From NCBI GenBank assembly GCA_946807835.1, contig OX327686.1, positions 13,392,001-13,456,000 on the forward strand: a DNA stretch of 64,000 bases, written 5' to 3'. Of this stretch, positions 59,143 to 64,000 are shown one piece after another. Position numbers and translations under genes: made by a program. Position 1 is the stretch's first letter; every line of letters begins with the position of its first letter. This stretch comes from Ailanthus altissimus (Eukaryota > Streptophyta > Magnoliopsida > Sapindales > Simaroubaceae). Under the pieces are notes generated by a model. It was given only the letters and a program-made list of their open reading frames with translations, was not told the DNA's origin and made no database searches.

Positions 59143-61236
59143 TGTAGGGGATTTTATATACATGGGTGTATGTATGTATAATTGTGTTTATTACATAAAA
59201 TATGTATCACATATATATTTAATACTACGGAAGAATTAAATCATACAATAAATAATATATTAATCATATTAATATATTTAAAGGATTAAAAAATTATCAT
59301 AATGTGTAACGTTATACACGTATTTTATTTTTTAAGAGTTTGCATAGAGATCAACTCGTTGGCAGTTCTAGTCACCAACTCGGTAGATTTGATAAGTTAG
59401 AACAACAGATCTATATGCAGTATTGAACTTAACTCTTAAACTTTTAAAATAGTCGGTTGTGTGTATTTTTTCTTTTTTCTAAAAGGATATAAAATGAAAA
59501 TTAAAAAAATTCACAATTGCTTCTCTAAGCATCAAAATGAAAAAGATGAAACAATTTCTTTTTTCTATTTTTACACCCAAAAAAATGAAACAATTTCATT
59601 TCCTTCCATTTCATTTTCTTACCATTGTTGACACCCACAAAAAAAATGAAACAATTTCAATTTTCTTTCTTATTCACTCGACACATAATTCACACACTAT
59701 ATATATCTCACATATAATAAAATATAATATAAAAATAATTGGTGACAACTATTTAGCAATATATAATATAATAATATTATATAATAAAATATTTTAATTA
59801 TTTAATAATTAAATAATTAATATGTGAAATGACTATTTTATTTTTCATGAATAATTATTAAATCTACCCCTTAGTAGGTTCTATCAAATTCTACACTTTG
59901 GTAAACTCAATTCGATGATCCACAATTCGTTACGTGTCATTATACAATTAGTAAATAATAATTATTGACTAATTGTTATATTTAACGCTTAAATATAGAC
60001 ACGCAAGCATTCCCGTGGTAGTGCTAAATATTGTTGAATTAAACAATTTAATCTGACACGCTGCCTCAATGCACAACGAGTATACTCCATATAGCGGGAT
60101 TTTCTAGGTCCACACCTGATTCGTCAAATGGAACTATTCCATAAGTCTGTGAACATTGCCCCACGCACATATCACAGATATACAAATCAGCACATTGAAC
60201 CATACCATTTGAGGTTACAACGCATACGTATAGTCATTCCGTCATGATATCCTGGATGTGTAGGGATATAGATTATCACCGTCAAATCTCCACATGTTCA
60301 TCCATGTCCTATCTCCAGACTTGTATTTCACTGAACAATATGTGCAAACTCTTTTACCATATTGTTCCACCCTAGCGGAAACTCTTTCCTGTGATTAATG
60401 CTTGTAGCCACAAGACTTTCTGAGATACAGTCTCAAAGCATCTGGATATCTAACTCTCTATGCGAGCTAACGGATCCCATATCTGTACACACCGAACTCC
60501 ATAAGCATCGGACCATACCCAGTGACACCCAGCAGTTATACTATGAAAGATCTGTGACATGCGTGGAACTAAAGTATGGTGAATCACTTATAAGCCTACC
60601 GTGACACTTAGATTAAAGGACCACGTATACTACTCAACTTAAGAGGATCATCTGTTGATGGTTTACGTAGGGTGTCTATTAGGGGCTCTCGTGAGTTTGT
60701 CCTATATCCAGTCCTAACTAGATACTTATATGTCAATACAAGCTTCAAGCTCACGGTTGACTAGGAATAACCATTTATACTCTATAGGTATGACATATGC
60801 TGATTTATATAAAAGTATCCACCGACAGACCCGCATCGACAGAAATAAATCATGAACAATATTCAAAGACATACTTACGCAACTAATATTTTCTAATACC
60901 TAATTGTAATTCTTACAACTATACAATTATTAGTATATTTCTAAGTCTATATTTCATTATAGACAAAACTCCAATTTTTAGATTTTTGCTAAGTATTATA
61001 ATTAGTTAACTATTAACTGTGCTAACATTTAATATTTATATCTCTTAGTGTGGTCAATTGTAGACTCTTATCTAAACTCTTTTAAATTAAATTTAAACTC
61101 TTTCAAATTATATAATATTTATAATATTACATTACATAATACTCTTTAAATAAATATTAATAATTTAATAAAAATATACACTTACATAAATACATAATAT
61201 ATATTTAAACATAACACGCAAACACTAACCTAAATA
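59143..61236 (-). mobile_element. Solo LTR of Copia family Y (-, 2,094 bp)
   Basis: It parallels the full LTR at 5612-7710 end to end in the same (minus) orientation. It starts with plus-strand 'tgtaggggattttatatac' and ends 'cactaacctaaata'. Neither primer-binding site nor polypurine tract adjoins it, and a near-matching 5-base duplication flanks it, so it is a solo LTR. It is more diverged at its right end than the 5612 copy. The pyrimidine-rich part (59535-59670) carries the word 'atgaaacaatttc' three times. Open frames 59537-59797 and 60398-60604 are LTR sequence. Confidence 0.88.
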
Positions 61237-61240
61237 ATAA

Positions 61241-61300
61241 GATGAATAATTATTGCTACGAATCTATCACGACGAATAATTATTGTTACGAATCTATCAC
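61241..61300. repeat. Two tandem 30-bp units
   Basis: 61241-61270 and 61271-61300 differ at two positions; each contains 'gaataattattg' and 'tacgaatctatcac'. They abut the right target-site duplication of the solo LTR. An open frame at 61242-61451 passes through them without recognisable domains. Confidence 0.9.
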
Positions 61301-62615
61301 GATGGCCCTGCTGTCAAACAAACAAAATGGCTTTAAAAGAATTAAGTTTACTTCTGTAGGCATTACAGAGCAATGCAGATTGTACTTTTTCTCCGGCAAA
61401 AAATTTATGTCAGATCAACATATTTTCTTCACTCGAATATGTAAGCCATGACCCACTCTTCTGATATAGTTCTTAAGCTATAAACTTTTTTTTCTTGTTC
61501 ATTCGTTAACTTTGATATGTTTGTGCCACCTTTGCAATATATCGGATGGCTTTTTATGCTGGAAAAAAAAATGGGAAAGAAAGACAAACAGAGTGCAAAA
61601 TTTAAGTGCATTGATCATGTTATTTGTTGGTTTTTTTATTTATTTTATTTTTAAATTACATTTTATTTGCTAATATTTACAATAAAAAATTTATTAGGAT
61701 TAGTTTGAAATAGAACTTTAGTAATGTAGTTCAAAAGTTTATTAAGATCAACTTAGAATAAAACTTTTATAGTGTAGTTCAAAATTCAAAAATCTTGTCT
61801 TATGAAAGGGTGTCATCTATGGCCAATTACAATTATGAAGTTTGAGTTCATTCTCCATGGAGAGTTACCACTAAACTATAAGCTTTATTTATTGTTTTTT
61901 CTATACAGTAAACTGATCATATCTTTCATTTTTAACAAAATTAAACTCTTTCTCTTTAATTTTTCTTGGTAACAACTCGTTTCATGCATTTGTAATTATC
62001 ACTCTTGTAATGGTGCTAGGCCTTTGTGGGCTTTCATTGAAACATGAGTGCTATAGAAGCTATAGCTGGCAACCAACAAATGATGATAGAATAAGTTGGG
62101 CTGTGAAAATGCAGCAACTTTTTATTTTCTTGTGTTGATTTTTGGCAACAGGAAGCTTATATGCTCTCCTCTCCTGGATTGCTTTGTAAGATTGTGATAA
62201 GTTAAGCTAAACTAGGATGGATTTTGCTTGCCTGCTTTCACTGATATGTTAATTATAAATCAAAGACTTGATTCAGTCAAAGTAGATAGTTTACATTTAC
62301 ATGTTGTTATATTTAAACCCTTTTCACCTTCGCATGATAAATATTGAAAATTTAGTTGTTTAAGAAAATTTAAAAAAAAATCAAAATAAAATAAAATAGC
62401 ATTAAGAAAATGTTGGGTCCATAACTGCTGTAAACAAGTTGAATAATGAAATAACACATCAAGTAATTAAACAAAAGCAAGATGTCCTTATTCTGTTTTA
62501 GACTTCAAGATATAGATTTTGAGGTTTATGGCACTTGAGGCTGATCATATTGCCCCATTTCTTAACGAATACCTGAAGGTTGACAGAAGAAGAGCATGTT
62601 GAATATGAAAGTGTG
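61301..62615. other. Intergenic DNA with possible host-exon scraps
   Basis: No gene is firmly supported. A plus-strand stretch at about 62152-62188 ('GAAGCTTATATGCTCTCC') lies between 'ggcaacag' and 'gtaagatt', splice-site-like sequences. Another at about 62531-62590 reads 'MALEADHIAPFLNEYLK'. They may be exons of a gene I cannot identify, or chance. No RNA gene or repeat is seen otherwise. Confidence 0.25.
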
Positions 62616-62619
62616 CTAA

Positions 62620-64000
62620 TTCAGGGTATGTATGTGTTTTGTGTTCGAAATAATACAATTTGTGTATTTATACATAAATTAACGTAACGAAATTAAAAAT
62701 TTAATTTTTTAGTACAATAAACATATTTTATTATTATAATAAACATGAAAATCGAGAATCACTTGACAAGTCTTTGAAAATTATTAAATTGGAATTTATT
62801 ACGAAACACACGCATTGGCAATTATAAGATCTAATTGGAGTGAATTTGGATTGTTAGAATAATAACTTTAATTTTTAATAATAGTATTTAACTCTTAAAC
62901 ATCAATTAGTTAACTTTTAACTAATGTTTAAACTCTTTAAGTTTGAAATTATTAATTAAATTCTTTAACTAATTACATTTGTTTTAAATAACTTATTTTT
63001 ATTTATTCAACATTTGAATAAAATCAAAAACAAATTTATTCTTACTTGTTCATGGCCGGCCACTTTTTGAATGAAGATGAAGATGAGTAAACTATTTTAT
63101 TCTTGCTTTCAATACTTGAAAGCTTTCTCCCTCGTATTTTTCATAAGGTAGCTGAACTCATCTAATATAAAATGGAACATTTCTATTTTTATATGCAATT
63201 TTTCCTCATTCATTTTAGAGACACGCAACCCTACCAAGCATTTTTAAACCATTGTCATGTTTTCCAATTTCTTTAACAATTAAGAAACGTGTGATAATTT
63301 AAATATAAAAGTATTTGTTGACTTTATTGTTTGAAAAATAATTGTTGTTTTCTTGTTCAAAAGCAATGGCGATTAAATTGAATGAAAACAAAATGAAACT
63401 CTTTCAATTTTTTATTTCAAATTCGGCCTCACCATGCCATTTCCATTTTATTTGTTTAAAAATAAATAAAGCATATGTCACTTTTTAATATAATAATAAA
63501 CAATTTGCAAGCCATTAATTTAATTAGCATTTGTTTATTTTAAATAAACACATGACTTTTAATATATTATTATATAATTATTCGACTTAAAATAATATTA
63601 ATAAAAATTATTAATATATTTATTTATTCAAAATATTTTTAAATAAATAAGTGACTTTACTTCTCACAAGCAATGTTATTTTGATTATTTTCAAGTCAAA
63701 CAATAAATGATTTATAATATGCTACGTATCATCATTCCATTGGTCAATAATTATTGTTAATTAATTAATATACTTAAATATTAAGTTTTAACAAGTGCAT
63801 ATCTTAAGGGAACCTGAAACAAATAATCCAGTTTGTTAGAATTTACTATATTGAACTATTTAATCCGATACGCTGTCTTAGTGCACAACGACTATATTTT
63901 ATATTGCGGAACTCCCTAAGTCCACACTCGATTTGTCAAATGGAACTGTTCCATAAGTCTGTGAACGATGCCCTACACATACGTTGTGGATATTATAAAT
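62620..64000 (-). mobile_element. Copia long-LTR fragment (-), continuing beyond the window
   Basis: From about 63845 the sequence closely follows the minus-strand LTR pattern at 6510-6640 ('agtgcacaacgac', 'actccctaagtccacac', 'ccataagtctgtgaacga'). The part from about 62620 ('tatttatacataaattaacg') resembles the LTR 3' end only loosely, so it may be a third, diverged subfamily. No internal sequence is visible. Confidence 0.55.

Overview
The window looks like nuclear DNA of a dicot plant. It is AT-rich and mostly transposable-element debris. The two host genes are a type-C (AGG3/GS3-like) G-protein gamma subunit and an SBT1.8-like subtilase, both plant-specific families, and there is one nuclear tRNA-Ser. 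I cannot name the species. I found no operon, CRISPR array, organellar insert or rRNA.

Layout. 1-3.5 kb: debris of a Ty3/Gypsy element (3' internal region and LTR) carrying a 320-bp hAT-type MITE. 3.5-10.4 kb: a pile of fragments of one ~2.1-kb Copia LTR family in both orientations, with scraps of Copia pol. 10.4-13.8 kb: another decayed Copia element. 14-15.5 kb: a directly repeated LTR-like unit. 16-20.4 kb: unclassified repeat DNA, a minus-strand Gypsy gag and its 5' LTR, then a (TC)52 microsatellite just outside that LTR. 21-30.2 kb is the gene island: the G-gamma gene (+, five coding exons) and the subtilase (-, two exons) converge, with stop codons about 800 bp apart. 30.3-36.9 kb: AT-rich spacer, a Mutator-like inverted-repeat element, Gypsy LTR fragments and a LINE reverse transcriptase remnant. 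36.9-44.8 kb: a decayed Copia element with ~2.2-kb LTRs. 45.3-48.4 kb: a minus-strand Gypsy LTR and its 3' internal end. 48.4-55.8 kb: a Tnt1-like Copia element broken by two internal duplications and by a solo LTR of the long-LTR Copia family inserted in its RNase H region. 57.0 kb: tRNA-Ser(GCU). 59.1-61.2 kb: another solo LTR with a near-perfect target-site duplication. 62.6-64 kb: a further LTR fragment running off the window.

The two host genes have no evident shared pathway. The G-gamma gene encodes an intact-looking 257-residue protein: an N-terminal gamma-like domain followed by a tail with over 50 cysteines. The subtilase has signal peptide, I9 propeptide, Asp/His/Asn/Ser catalytic motifs and a C-terminal Fn3-like domain, but a one-base frameshift lies between the Asn and Ser blocks. 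That is either a real lesion or a sequence error.

I did not find a convincing new biological system. The most informative signals are the insertion histories (solo LTRs, an LTR with PBS on one side and PPT on the other, internal duplications in the Copia element, a SINE in a G-gamma intron) and the subtilase frameshift. LTR and element borders are read by eye from TG/CA ends, PBS/PPT motifs and similarity between copies. They may be off by a few bases, or by tens of bases where marked approximate.
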